Below, one piece after another: positions 18,979 to 28,629 of a stretch of 64,000 bases of DNA. Both the position numbers and the translations under genes were made by a program. Each line of letters starts with the position of its first letter. Within the stretch, counting starts at the first letter, position 1. Under the pieces are notes generated by a model. The model was not told the origin of the DNA and made no database searches. It saw only the letters and a program-made list of their open reading frames with translations. This DNA is from Protofrankia sp963555925 (lineage in GTDB: Bacteria; Actinomycetota; Actinomycetes; Frankiales; Frankiaceae): positions 124,001 to 188,000 of the forward strand of contig CAUVXJ010000098.1 of the NCBI GenBank assembly GCA_963555925.1, in the 5' to 3' direction.

Positions 18979-19812
18979 TCATCGCCGCCTGTTCTGCTTC
19001 CGACGACGGATGATCAGCGCGTCGCTCGACTTACGGGTGGCACGGGTACGGCCCTCGGGGCGGCCCTTGGGGTTCACCGGATGACGGCCACCGGAGGTCT
19101 TGCCCTCACCACCACCATGTGGGTGGTCGACCGGGTTCATCGCCACACCGCGGACGGTGGGACGACGGCCCTTCCAGCGCATCCGGCCGGCCTTACCCCA
19201 GTTGATGTTGCTCTGTTCGGCGTTGCCCACCTCGCCGACCGTCGCCCGGCACCGGACGTCGACATTGCGGATCTCACCGGAGGGCATCCGCAGTTGGGCG
19301 AAGGGACCGTCCTTGGCCACCAGTTGCACGCTTGTACCGGCGCTACGTGCGATCTTCGCTCCGCCACCGGGACGCAGCTCGATGGCATGTACCACCGTGC
19401 CGGTCGGGATGTTGCGCAACGGAAGTGCGTTACCGGGCTTGATGTCAGCGGTCGTGCCCGAGCTGACCGTGTCACCCTGCTTGAGCTTCACCGGGGCGAG
19501 GATGTAGCGCTTCTCGCCGTCGGCGTAGTGCAACAGGGCGATGCGTGCGGTCCGGTTCGGGTCGTACTCGATGTGCGCGACCTTGGCCGGCACACCGTCC
19601 TTGTCCCGCTTGAAGTCGATCAGACGGTACGCACGCTTGTGACCGCCGCCCTGGTGCCGCGTGGTGATGCGGCCGTGGACGTTGCGACCGCCCTTGGAGT
19701 GCAGCGGGCGGACCAGCGACTTCTCCGGGTGGTCACGAGTGATCTCGACGAAGTCGGCCACGCTCGAGCCACGGCGGCCGGGGGTGGTCGGCTTGTACCT
19801 GCGAATACCCAT
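18979..19812 (-). CDS. rplB: 50S ribosomal protein L2
   Basis: 277 residues, the normal length. MGIRRYKPTTPGRRGSSVAD is the start; the C-terminal region AMNPVDHPHGGGEGKTSGGR contains the conserved histidine near the peptidyl transferase centre. L2 is one of the proteins needed for peptidyl transfer activity. Confidence 0.98.
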   Translation of the reverse strand: MGIRRYKPTTPGRRGSSVADFVEITRDHPEKSLVRPLHSKGGRNVHGRITTRHQGGGHKRAYRLIDFKRDKDGVPAKVAHIEYDPNRTARIALLHYADGEKRYILAPVKLKQGDTVSSGTTADIKPGNALPLRNIPTGTVVHAIELRPGGGAKIARSAGTSVQLVAKDGPFAQLRMPSGEIRNVDVRCRATVGEVGNAEQSNINWGKAGRMRWKGRRPTVRGVAMNPVDHPHGGGEGKTSGGRHPVNPKGRPEGRTRATRKSSDALIIRRRKQNRRR

Positions 19813-19987
19813 TGTTTACCTACCCGTGTCCGAGCTACGGCGCGCCGGGCACAGCGGGCGCCTGGCGGCGTTCTCGGCGGCTTGCGTACTCTGCGAGCAC
19901 GCGGCACCGCCTGCGGCCTTGCCAGGCATCCCGCTGGATCCCGGCGTGGTGGTCTGTGAGCCGAACGCGATCAAGCTGCCCCGCGTG

Positions 19988-20284
19988 TCACGCACCAGGG
20001 CCTCCGAAGATCTCGATGGCGTCCCCGGGGGCCAGGCTGACCATGGCCCGCTTGGTGGACTTGCGGTGGCCCCAACCACCCTTGGTGCGCTTGCGCTTGC
20101 CCGAGCGGTTGATGGTGTTCACTCGCAGCACCCGGACGTTGAAGATCTGCTGGACCGCGATCTTGATCTCAGTCTTGTTCGCGTCCGGACGGACGATGAA
20201 CGTGTAGACGTTGTCGTCCAGCAGGCCGTAGCTCTTCTCGGAGACGACCGGCTTGATGATCACATCACGCGGATCGGGAATCAC
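19988..20284 (-). CDS. rplW: 50S ribosomal protein L23
   Basis: 98 residues: IPDPRDVIIKPVVSEKSYGL, IAVQQIFNVRVLRVNTINR, and KRTKGGWGHRKSTKRAMVSL. L23 is the docking site for trigger factor and SRP at the tunnel exit. The GTG at 20284 overlaps the rplD stop (GTGA). A 175-base spacer without a supported gene separates it from rplB. Confidence 0.97.
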   Translation of the reverse strand: MIPDPRDVIIKPVVSEKSYGLLDDNVYTFIVRPDANKTEIKIAVQQIFNVRVLRVNTINRSGKRKRTKGGWGHRKSTKRAMVSLAPGDAIEIFGGPGA

Positions 20285-21093
20285 TTGGCTTCCTCCTCGA
20301 CTTCCGCGTCGTCATCAGAGCCGGTCGACGGCTCCTGGACTCCTGTTGGCTCCGCCTCGCCGACCGGAACACCGCCTTCGGCATCCCGTGCCACCGGCGG
20401 CTGCGATCGGGCCAGGAAAGCCACCAGAGCGCCCTGCGTGAACACGACGTCGTCGCTTACGAGCACGTCATAGGTGTTGAGTTGGCCGGGATCGAGCAGA
20501 TGCACGGCGGGAACGTTGCGCAGGCTCTTCCAGGTGAGATCATCGTCGCGGGCCGCCACGACCAGCACCCGGCGGGTGTCCGCGATCGCCCGAAGCGCCG
20601 TGACCGCGGCCTTCGTCGACGGCGTCTCACCGGTGACCAGGGACGACACCACGTGGATCCGGTTGTTGCGCGCCCGGTCGGACAGGGCGCCGCGCAGCGC
20701 GGCGGCCTTCATCTTCTTGGGCGTCCGCTGATCGTAGGAGCGGGGCTTGGGGCCGTGGACGATGCCGCCGCCGGTGAACTGAGGGGCACGCAACGAGCCC
20801 TGACGGGCCCGCCCTGTCCCCTTCTGCCGGTACGGCTTACGCCCGCCGCCACGGACCTCGCCGCGGGTCAGCGTCGAGTGGGTGCCCTGGCGCGCTGCGG
20901 CGAGCTGAGCCACCACCACCTGGTGGATGAGCGGGACGTTCAATGCGACGTCGAACACCGCCCCGGGCAGTTGCGTGCTACTGACCTCGCCACCGGCGGG
21001 GGCGTGGACAACGATCGTGCGGGTCTCGGACCCGGCGGTGGCATCCGCGGAACCCCGCGACCGGGTGCGCGCTGACGTCGTCGCTGCGCTCAT
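20281..21093 (-). CDS. rplD: 50S ribosomal protein L4 with acidic tail
   Basis: The L4 core includes LIHQVVVAQLAAARQGTHST, GRKPYRQKGTGRARQGSLRA and RTPKKMKAAALRGALSDRAR. L4 has a loop in the exit tunnel. At 270 residues it has both an Ala/Thr-rich N-terminal extension and a C-terminal tail ending DDDAEVEEEAK. The ATG at 21093 overlaps the rplC stop (ATGA). Confidence 0.96.
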   Translation of the reverse strand: MSAATTSARTRSRGSADATAGSETRTIVVHAPAGGEVSSTQLPGAVFDVALNVPLIHQVVVAQLAAARQGTHSTLTRGEVRGGGRKPYRQKGTGRARQGSLRAPQFTGGGIVHGPKPRSYDQRTPKKMKAAALRGALSDRARNNRIHVVSSLVTGETPSTKAAVTALRAIADTRRVLVVAARDDDLTWKSLRNVPAVHLLDPGQLNTYDVLVSDDVVFTQGALVAFLARSQPPVARDAEGGVPVGEAEPTGVQEPSTGSDDDAEVEEEAK

Positions 21094-21845
21094 GTCGACA
21101 CCTCCTCGCTGGACGTCACAGCGCTGTCGCCCGTGGCGGGCTGCTGCGCTGCCGTCTCGGTAACGGGCTCGAAGTCGGCGGGCTCGAAGTCAGCAGGGGC
21201 GGGACGCTTCGCCGCGCTGCGGACGAGCACCAGACCCCCGTCGGGGCCGGGTACCGCACCCTTGATCAACAAAAAACCGCGTTCGGTGTCGACCGCGTGG
21301 ACGGTCAGGCCCGGCACGGTGACCCGCTCGTGCCCCATCCGCCCGGCCATCCGCAGGCCCTTGAACACGCGCCCGGGAGTGGCGCAGCCGCCGACCGAAC
21401 CCGGCGAACGGTGCTTGCGCTCGACACCGTGGCCGGCGCCGAGACCCTTGAAGCCGTGCCGCTTCATCACACCGGCGAAGCCTTTACCCTTGGATGTTCC
21501 GGTCACATCGACCACATCACCGGCGGTGAAGACCTCGCCGGTGAGCTCCTGGCCGGGCCGGTACTTCTCGGCGTCCGCCGTGCGCAGCTCCACCAGGTGG
21601 CGCCGCGGGGGCACCCCGGCCCGCGCGAAGTGACCGCGCAGCGGCTGCGTCACCCGACGGGGATCGACCTCACCGTAACCGAGCTGGACCGCCGAGTAGC
21701 CGTCCGAATCCGACGTCCTGATCTGCGTCACCACGTTCGGGCCAGCTTTGATCACTGTGACCGGGACGATGCGGTTGTTCGCGTCCCATACCTGGGTCAT
21801 CCCGAGTTTGGTGCCCAGCAGGCCCCTGTAGTTGCGATTGAGCAT
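21090..21845 (-). CDS. rplC: 50S ribosomal protein L3 with C-terminal extension
   Basis: The core shows RGLLGTKLGMTQVWDANNRI, GTSKGKGFAGVMKRHGFKG, and GRVFKGLRMAGRMGHERVTV. L3 starts 50S assembly and reaches toward the peptidyl transferase centre. The start is ATG at 21845 (251 residues); an upstream in-frame start at 21887 is not L3-like. The last 35 or so residues are a disordered tail with the repeat ADFEPADFEPV. Confidence 0.96.
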   Translation of the reverse strand: MLNRNYRGLLGTKLGMTQVWDANNRIVPVTVIKAGPNVVTQIRTSDSDGYSAVQLGYGEVDPRRVTQPLRGHFARAGVPPRRHLVELRTADAEKYRPGQELTGEVFTAGDVVDVTGTSKGKGFAGVMKRHGFKGLGAGHGVERKHRSPGSVGGCATPGRVFKGLRMAGRMGHERVTVPGLTVHAVDTERGFLLIKGAVPGPDGGLVLVRSAAKRPAPADFEPADFEPVTETAAQQPATGDSAVTSSEEVST

Positions 21846-21861
21846 GACTGCGCCGGCCCCT

Positions 21862-22170
21862 TTAAAGCTTGATCTCGATGTCGACACCGGCTGGAAGGTC
21901 GAGGCGCATCAGCGAGTCGACCGTCTTCGGCGTCGGGTCAAGAATGTCGATCAGCCGCTTGTGTGTGCGCATCTCAAAGTGCTCGCGACTGTCCTTGTAC
22001 TTGTGCGGTGACCGGATCACGCAGTAGACGTTCTTCTCCGTCGGCAGCGGCACCGGTCCCGCGACCTGCGCACCAGTCCGCGTCACCGTTTCGACGATCT
22101 TTCGCGCCGAACTGTCGATGATCTCGTGGTCGTAGGCCTTGAGCCGGATGCGGATCTTCTGTGCCGCCAT
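21862..22170 (-). CDS. rpsJ: 30S ribosomal protein S10
   Basis: 102 residues: MAAQKIRIRLKAYDHEIIDS, then VAGPVPLPTEKNVYCVIRSP, and LDPTPKTVDSLMRLDLPAGV. S10 is also NusE, the partner of NusG (encoded at 42805-43599) in transcription-translation coupling. First gene of the S10 operon, 16 bases before rplC. Confidence 0.98.
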   Translation of the reverse strand: MAAQKIRIRLKAYDHEIIDSSARKIVETVTRTGAQVAGPVPLPTEKNVYCVIRSPHKYKDSREHFEMRTHKRLIDILDPTPKTVDSLMRLDLPAGVDIEIKL

Positions 22171-22281
22171 GGTGGGCTTCGCCTGTCCTGTCTGTCTCGT
22201 CCGGCTCGCTGGCCCTGCAGGGTCCGTTCCCGGCCGGAGCTGCCGCCGGATGTACCGCTCGTTGACACGTCCGTGCACCGC

Positions 22282-22330
22282 GCGAGCGGCGGGCGCGACG
22301 ACCCCGCGGGGTCTGCGGCCCGCCGCTCGC
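22282..22330 (-). terminator. Strong stem-loop after tuf
   Basis: A perfect 12-base outer stem (GCGAGCGGCGGG with CCCGCCGCTCGC) encloses an inner self-complementary GACCCCGCGGGGTC. It starts six bases after the tuf stop, with no U-tract. It probably separates the str operon from the S10 operon. Confidence 0.7.
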
Positions 22331-22335
22331 GGCGA

Positions 22336-23529
<1,194 letters not shown>

Positions 23530-23626
23530 GGGTGTCCCTCCAAGGACGGGTGGTGTCGTGCCGTGCTGATGATCGTGGTCGTGTCGGGCCTGGGACGGCG
23601 CAGGTGCGCCCCGCCCCGGCCACCCG

Positions 23627-25723
23627 TCACTCCCCGCGTGCCTTCGCGATGATTTCCTTGGCAACCCCCGCCGGGACCTCGGCGTAGGAATCGAACTGCA
23701 TCGAGTAGGAGGCCCGGCCGGATGTCTTCGACCGCAGGTCTCCGACGTAACCGAACATCTCCGACAATGGAACGGTGGCCTTCACGATGCGCGCGCCGGA
23801 CCGTTCGTCCATGGCCTGGATCTGCCCGCGCCGCGAGTTCAGGTCGCCGATCACGTCACCCATGTAGTCCTCGGGCGTGGTGACCTCGACCGCCATCATC
23901 GGCTCGAGCAGGACCGGGTCGGCCTTGCGGGCCGCCTCTTTGAACGCCATCGAACCGGCGATCTTGAAAGCGAGTTCGGACGAGTCGACATCGTGGTACT
24001 GACCGTCGGTCAGGGTGACCTTCACATCGACGAGGGGGTAACCGGCGAGGACACCGAACTCCATCGCCTCCTGGCACCCGGCGTCGACGGACGGGATGTA
24101 TTCGCGTGGAATGCGACCGCCGCTGACCTTGTTCGCGAACTCGTAGCCACCGCCGTCACCGCCGGAGGGCTCGAGATCAATGATCACCCGGGCGTACTGC
24201 CCCGAGCCACCGGTCTGCTTCTTGTGCGTGTAGTCGACCTTTTCGATCTTGCGGCGGATGGTCTCCCGGTAGGCGACCTGCGGCTTGCCCACGTTGGCCG
24301 TGACACCGAACTCGCGGCGCATCCGGTCGACGAGCACGTCGAGATGCAGTTCGCCCATACCCGCGATGATCGTCTGACCGGTCTCCTCGTCGGTCCGGAC
24401 CTGGAAGGTCGGATCCTCCTCGGCGAGGCGGCCGATGGCCGTACCCAGCTTCTGCTGGTCGGCCTTGGTCTTCGGCTCGATCGCGACGCTGATGACCGGC
24501 GCCGGGAACGTCATCGACTCCAGGATGATCGGGGCGTTCGGGTCGCAGAGCGTGTCGCCGGTGGTCGTGTTCTTCAGACCGACCACGGCGACGATCTGAC
24601 CGGCACCGACACCTTCGCGGTCCTCGCGGTGGTTGGCGTGCATCTGCAGGATGCGGCCGATCCGCTCCTTGCGATCCTTGGTCGAGTTCAGCACCGGCGA
24701 TCCGGCGGTGAGCCGTCCCGAGTAGACCCGGATGTAGGTCAACTTCCCGACATAGGGATCGGTCATGATCTTAAAGGCGAGCGCGGAGAACGGTTCGTTC
24801 TCATCCGGTGCACGCGAGACCTCGGTCTCTTCGCGACCCATCGCATGCCCGACTGTGACACCGATGTCCAACGGACTCGGCAGGAAGTCGATCACGGCGT
24901 CCAGCATCGGCTGCACGCCCTTGTTCTTGAACGCCGATCCGCACAGGACCGGGTTCACCGAACCGACCAGGGTCGCCCGGCGCAGCGCCGCCCGCAGCTG
25001 CTCCTCGCTGGGCACCTCGCCTTCGAGGTACAGCTCCATCAGGCTGTCGTCGTTCTCGGCGACGGTCTCGACGAGCTTGTCCCGCCACTCCTGGGCAGCC
25101 TCAGCATGGTCACGCGGGATGTCGACGATCTCGTACGAGGCGCCCTTGTCCTCGGTGTGCCAGAGCAGGCCCTTCATCGCGAGCAGGTCGATGACACCCT
25201 TGAAGTCGGCCTCGACGCCCCACGGAAGCTGGATGACAGCCGGTGTCGCGGCGAGCCGGTCGACCATCATGTCGACGCAGCGGTGGAACTCGGCGCCGAC
25301 CCGGTCCATCTTGTTGACGAACGCGATCCGCGGGACGTTGTAGCGGTCAGCCTGGCGCCAGACGGTCTCGCTCTGCGGCTCGACTCCGGCTACGGCATCG
25401 AAGACCGCGACAGCACCGTCGAGGACCCGCAGCGAGCGCTCCACCTCGACCGTGAAGTCGACATGCCCCGGGGTATCGATGATGTTGATGGTGTTGTCGC
25501 GCCACGTACAGGTGGTGGCGGCGGAGGTGATGGTGATCCCCCGCTCCTGCTCCTGTTCCATCCAGTCCATGGTGGCACCGCCATCGTGGACTTCGCCGAT
25601 CTTGTAGTTGACGCCGGTGTAGAAAAGGATCCGCTCGGTGGTCGTGGTCTTGCCCGCGTCAATATGGGCCATGATCCCGATGTTGCGGGTCGTGGCCAGC
25701 GCGGTAGGTACGTCAGCAGACAT
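23627..25723 (-). CDS. fusA: Elongation factor G
   Basis: 698 residues with five-domain EF-G architecture. G motifs are NIGIMAHIDAGKTTTTERIL near residue 14, DTPGHVDFTVEVERSLRVLD near 81, and FVNKMDRVG near 134. Domain IV (PREYIPSVDAGCQEAMEFGV) and domain V (EPMMAVEVTTPEDYMGDVIG) are intact. It drives translocation and, with RRF, recycling. It lies five bases after rpsG. Confidence 0.98.
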   Translation of the reverse strand: MSADVPTALATTRNIGIMAHIDAGKTTTTERILFYTGVNYKIGEVHDGGATMDWMEQEQERGITITSAATTCTWRDNTINIIDTPGHVDFTVEVERSLRVLDGAVAVFDAVAGVEPQSETVWRQADRYNVPRIAFVNKMDRVGAEFHRCVDMMVDRLAATPAVIQLPWGVEADFKGVIDLLAMKGLLWHTEDKGASYEIVDIPRDHAEAAQEWRDKLVETVAENDDSLMELYLEGEVPSEEQLRAALRRATLVGSVNPVLCGSAFKNKGVQPMLDAVIDFLPSPLDIGVTVGHAMGREETEVSRAPDENEPFSALAFKIMTDPYVGKLTYIRVYSGRLTAGSPVLNSTKDRKERIGRILQMHANHREDREGVGAGQIVAVVGLKNTTTGDTLCDPNAPIILESMTFPAPVISVAIEPKTKADQQKLGTAIGRLAEEDPTFQVRTDEETGQTIIAGMGELHLDVLVDRMRREFGVTANVGKPQVAYRETIRRKIEKVDYTHKKQTGGSGQYARVIIDLEPSGGDGGGYEFANKVSGGRIPREYIPSVDAGCQEAMEFGVLAGYPLVDVKVTLTDGQYHDVDSSELAFKIAGSMAFKEAARKADPVLLEPMMAVEVTTPEDYMGDVIGDLNSRRGQIQAMDERSGARIVKATVPLSEMFGYVGDLRSKTSGRASYSMQFDSYAEVPAGVAKEIIAKARGE

Positions 25724-25728
25724 ATCGG

Positions 25729-26199
25729 TTACCAGCGGTAGTGGGCGAAGGCCTTATTGGACTCCGCCATCTTGTGGGTGTCCTCGCGCCGCTTCACGCT
25801 CGCGCCGAGACCGTTACTCGCGTCGATCAGCTCGTTCATGAGGCGCTCGGTCATGGTCTTCTCACGCCGCTGCCGGGCATAACCCACCAGCCAGCGAAGC
25901 GCGAGGGTGGTACTCCGGCTCGAGCGCACCTCGACCGGCACCTGGTAGGTGGCACCACCGACTCGGCGGCTGCGCACCTCCAGCGTCGGCTTGACGTTGT
26001 CGAGGGCACGCTTGAGCGTGACCACAGGATCGTTACCGGTCTTTTCCCGAGCACCCTCGAGCGCGCCGTAGACGATCCGCTCGGCCAGCGACTTCTTGCC
26101 GCTCAGGAGAACCTTGTTGACCAGCGCTGTCACCAGCGGTGAGCCGTAGACCGGATCGACGACGACGGGATGCTTGGGAGCCGGGCCCTTGCGTGGCAT
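25729..26199 (-). CDS. rpsG: 30S ribosomal protein S7
   Basis: 156 residues, canonical: MPRKGPAPKHPVVVDPVYGS, ALDNVKPTLEVRSRRVGGAT, YQVPVEVRSSRSTTLALRWL. S7 nucleates the 30S head and contacts the E site. The ATG at 26199 shares its last base with the rpsL stop (TGATG). Confidence 0.98.
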   Translation of the reverse strand: MPRKGPAPKHPVVVDPVYGSPLVTALVNKVLLSGKKSLAERIVYGALEGAREKTGNDPVVTLKRALDNVKPTLEVRSRRVGGATYQVPVEVRSSRSTTLALRWLVGYARQRREKTMTERLMNELIDASNGLGASVKRREDTHKMAESNKAFAHYRW

Positions 26200-26573
26200 C
26201 AGGCCTTCTCCTTCTTCGCTCCGTACTTGCTGCGCCCCTGCTTGCGGTTGCGGACGCCCTGAGTGTCCAGCGTCCCGCGGACAATCTTGTAGCGGACGCC
26301 CGGAAGGTCCTTCACCCGGCCGCCGCGGACCAGGACGATCGAGTGCTCCTGCAGGTTGTGCCCCACCCCCGGGATGTAGGCGGTGACCTCCATCCCGCTG
26401 TGGAGCCGGACACGGGCGACCTTGCGAAGCGCCGAGTTCGGCTTCTTGGGCGTGGTCGTGTAGACCCGGGTGCACACGCCACGACGCTGCGGGCTCCCCT
26501 TGAGTGCCGGGGTCTTGGTCTTCTCGACCTTGTCCTGCCGGCCCTTGCGGACCAACTGCTGGATCGTCGGCAA
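26199..26573 (-). CDS. rpsL: 30S ribosomal protein S12 (TTG start)
   Basis: 124 residues: PTIQQLVRKGRQDKVEKTKT, CTRVYTTTPKKPNSALRKVA, GHNLQEHSIVLVRGGRVKDL. S12 is a decoding-centre protein; K43 and K88, the residues usually changed in streptomycin resistance, are wild type. The start must be TTG at 26573, because the conserved sequence begins right after it and no ATG/GTG is near; GGGAG lies six bases upstream. First gene of the str operon. Confidence 0.97.
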   Translation of the reverse strand: MPTIQQLVRKGRQDKVEKTKTPALKGSPQRRGVCTRVYTTTPKKPNSALRKVARVRLHSGMEVTAYIPGVGHNLQEHSIVLVRGGRVKDLPGVRYKIVRGTLDTQGVRNRKQGRSKYGAKKEKA

Positions 26574-26889
26574 CGCCGCTCCCGTTCCTCTTCCGTCCCT
26601 GCCGGTACCTGCCGGTATGTCGGCTGTGTCCGACCCACGCGGTCGGGTGTGTCGCACCCCCTCGGAAAACCGTCGGGAAACCCGAGCGGTCTGCCATGGG
26701 AGTGCGCCCGTCCACCTGAGGTGGGGCCGGGCCGTCCGAAGTCGCCGCCGGCCCGGCAGGACGGGCCACGGCGCCACTGGATGGCGCAAGACACAGGTCA
26801 AACGTGCAGCGCACAGCGCCGCAGAAGGCGAGACTACCGAACGGGCAACCGATGTGTCGAATCGGGGGTCCCGGATGGTGGCGGAGCCA
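26574..26889. other. Spacer before rpsL
   Basis: 316 bases between the rsmB-like gene and rpsL, both on the minus strand. It should carry the str operon promoter. A TTGACC hexamer is present on the minus strand near 26796, but no good -10 is spaced correctly, so I do not call a promoter. I see no gene. Confidence 0.5.
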
Positions 26890-28080
26890 CTAGCCGGCGG
26901 ACGGCAGCTTCCGCAGCTTGCAGACGAAAAAGCCCTCGAAATCCTTGCCCGGGAGGATCCGGCGGGCTCCGGCGAGCGCCGGATCAAACGTCTCCGAGCG
27001 CCAGTGCCGCAGGCCCGGCCGCCATGCGCCCGGCGCCCAGCCGTCGATGTCGACCTCGATCGGGCACACCTGCACGGGGTGGTGGCGCAACAGGTAGCTC
27101 AACGGAGCCTCGTTCTCCTCCGGCCCGAACGTGCACGTGGAGTAGACGAGGATGCCGCCGGGGCGCAACAGGCGACAGGCCGCGACCAACATCTTGCGCT
27201 GCAGCCAGCCGTAGTTCGTCACCCGTTCCTCGCTCCAGTACCGCAGCGTGGCGGGGTCACGCAGGTCGACCAGGCCCTCACCGGTGCATTGGGCGTCCAG
27301 TAGGACGCGGTCGAATCGCCCCTCGACGAACTTGTCCGCGTACTGGGCCGGGTGACAGGTGGCGGCGGCGAGCCGGACGTGGAACTGCCGCGTCACCTCG
27401 CGCAGCTTGTCCAGCCGGGGCTTGATGCCGTCGTTCGCCCACAGGCTCGCGTCATTGCCGACCAGCGCGGCGATGTGTGCCGTCTTGCCGCCTGGTGCCG
27501 CGCACAGGTCGATGATCGACTCCCCCGGCGCCGGATCGAGGGCAAGCGCGGGCACGAGGCTGGAAATGTTCTGGATGTAGGCGTGGCCACCGGTGAAGAT
27601 CTCCGAGGCGGAAAGGACCCGCTTCTCACCGCCGAGGAGGTACCCGTCGGGGCACCAGCCGAGCGGCTCGAGGGTGAGCCCGAGCGCAGCGATGCCACGG
27701 CGGACCTCGTCCGTTCCCAGGGGCGACAACCGGTTCACCCGGACACCGATGCGCCGGTCGACGCACAGGCGCGCGACGACCTCGGACTCCGCCATGTCGA
27801 GGATCTCACTCAGCCGCCGGACGAACAGCGTTCGTTTCCGGCTTCCGCCACCGACCCGCGCACCCCCGGCCACCGGTGAGACACTACCGAACCCGCCCAC
27901 CCGGCAAATGCGGTGGATGCGGTGGATGCGGTGGATGCGGTGGACAACCCACCTACCGCCGACGTCATCCGCAGCAATCTGCGGGCACGTTTCCCGGCAC
28001 CACCGCAAATGGTTCTGGCGGCTGCACCGACGCGCAAATCCCCAACGATATCGAGCCCTGGGCCACTCCCTATGTGTCAC
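26890..28080 (-). CDS. RsmB/NOL1/NOP2-family RNA (cytosine-5-)-methyltransferase homologue
   Basis: A SAM-dependent RNA m5C methyltransferase by motifs (numbered from 28080): IQNISS near 169, the SAM loop DLCAAPGGKT 191-200, motif IV LLDAQCTGEG 260-269 and motif VI YSTCTFGPEENE 313-324. Cys316 would be the nucleophile and Cys265 the release cysteine. Motif IV is DAQC, where the family usually has DAPC. The true start is uncertain: the first 80 or so residues, including an HRI repeat, look spurious, and GTG codons at 27900 or 27873 are alternatives. Substrate (rRNA or tRNA) cannot be told. Not a usual neighbour of rpsL. Confidence 0.8.
   Translation of the reverse strand: MTHREWPRARYRWGFARRCSRQNHLRWCRETCPQIAADDVGGRWVVHRIHRIHRIHRICRVGGFGSVSPVAGGARVGGGSRKRTLFVRRLSEILDMAESEVVARLCVDRRIGVRVNRLSPLGTDEVRRGIAALGLTLEPLGWCPDGYLLGGEKRVLSASEIFTGGHAYIQNISSLVPALALDPAPGESIIDLCAAPGGKTAHIAALVGNDASLWANDGIKPRLDKLREVTRQFHVRLAAATCHPAQYADKFVEGRFDRVLLDAQCTGEGLVDLRDPATLRYWSEERVTNYGWLQRKMLVAACRLLRPGGILVYSTCTFGPEENEAPLSYLLRHHPVQVCPIEVDIDGWAPGAWRPGLRHWRSETFDPALAGARRILPGKDFEGFFVCKLRKLPSAG
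27908..27943. repeat. Four 9-base tandem repeats
   Basis: ATGCGGTGG occurs four times in a row, a short minisatellite in the 5' part or leader of the methyltransferase gene. On the minus strand it reads as His-Arg-Ile repeats if translated. Confidence 0.9.
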
Positions 28081-28212
28081 CTTCGAGACTGATTACCCGC
28101 GCACTACGGACGGTGTGAGCCGAGTCATGATGTTGGATCCTTGCCGACTAATCCAGGCCCCGATAACTTCGATTTCGTCACCGTCAGTTCGGATGACTAC
28201 GATGGAGGAATA

Positions 28213-28593
28213 ATGCCTACTTCTCTCCGGCATCTCGACCACAATCAGGAAATCATGCCGTCAAGTGCCTTCGGGCTGGTCATCGAGGTATCCGAGGACG
28301 TGGAAATCTCCGTTTTCAGCGCGACTGAAGCCGTTGAGAGGCCGATCCTCGCATCGCTGGTCACCCGCGCCCCGGCGGACGGCGACGGTAACGCCTCGGG
28401 ACAGGAACTGCTGAGTATCCGTACCGGCGGTGGGCGCCCGATCCCAGCTCCAATCCCGGCCCCGGCCGGCAACGGCAACGGCACCACGGCTGGCGCCGGT
28501 ACCGATGAAACCACCATCGACGACGCCGCCGGACACCACGATCATGATCGCATACCGGTCGGAATCGCGGATATTCAGCGCAGCGACGGCTGA
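28213..28593 (+). CDS. Small acidic protein of unknown function upstream of an ABC exporter
   Basis: A 126-residue product from ATG at 28213, with a good GGAGG site seven bases upstream. GC3 is high through the second half, supporting coding. The N-terminal part (MPSSAFGLVIEVSEDVEISV near 15-34) is acidic and beta-prone. The middle is Pro/Gly/Asn-rich (PIPAPIPAPAGNGNG), and the end is His/Asp-rich (GHHDHD). There is no signal peptide and no cysteine. It stands 36 bases before the ABC exporter frame, same strand. I recognise no family. A leader-type peptide exported by the next gene is a speculation only. Confidence 0.6.
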   Translation: MPTSLRHLDHNQEIMPSSAFGLVIEVSEDVEISVFSATEAVERPILASLVTRAPADGDGNASGQELLSIRTGGGRPIPAPIPAPAGNGNGTTAGAGTDETTIDDAAGHHDHDRIPVGIADIQRSDG

Positions 28594-28629
28594 GTCCCGA
28601 ACCGAAACGTCAGGCAAGCGGTTCACAAG

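Noticed and set aside
26776..26801. TTGACC as a -35 element for the str operon
   Set aside because: No acceptable -10 is found 16-18 bases further on.
28213..28593. A lanthipeptide, lasso peptide or thiopeptide precursor
   Set aside because: There is no cysteine in the product and no modification enzyme next to it; only an exporter neighbour is present, so no class can be assigned.
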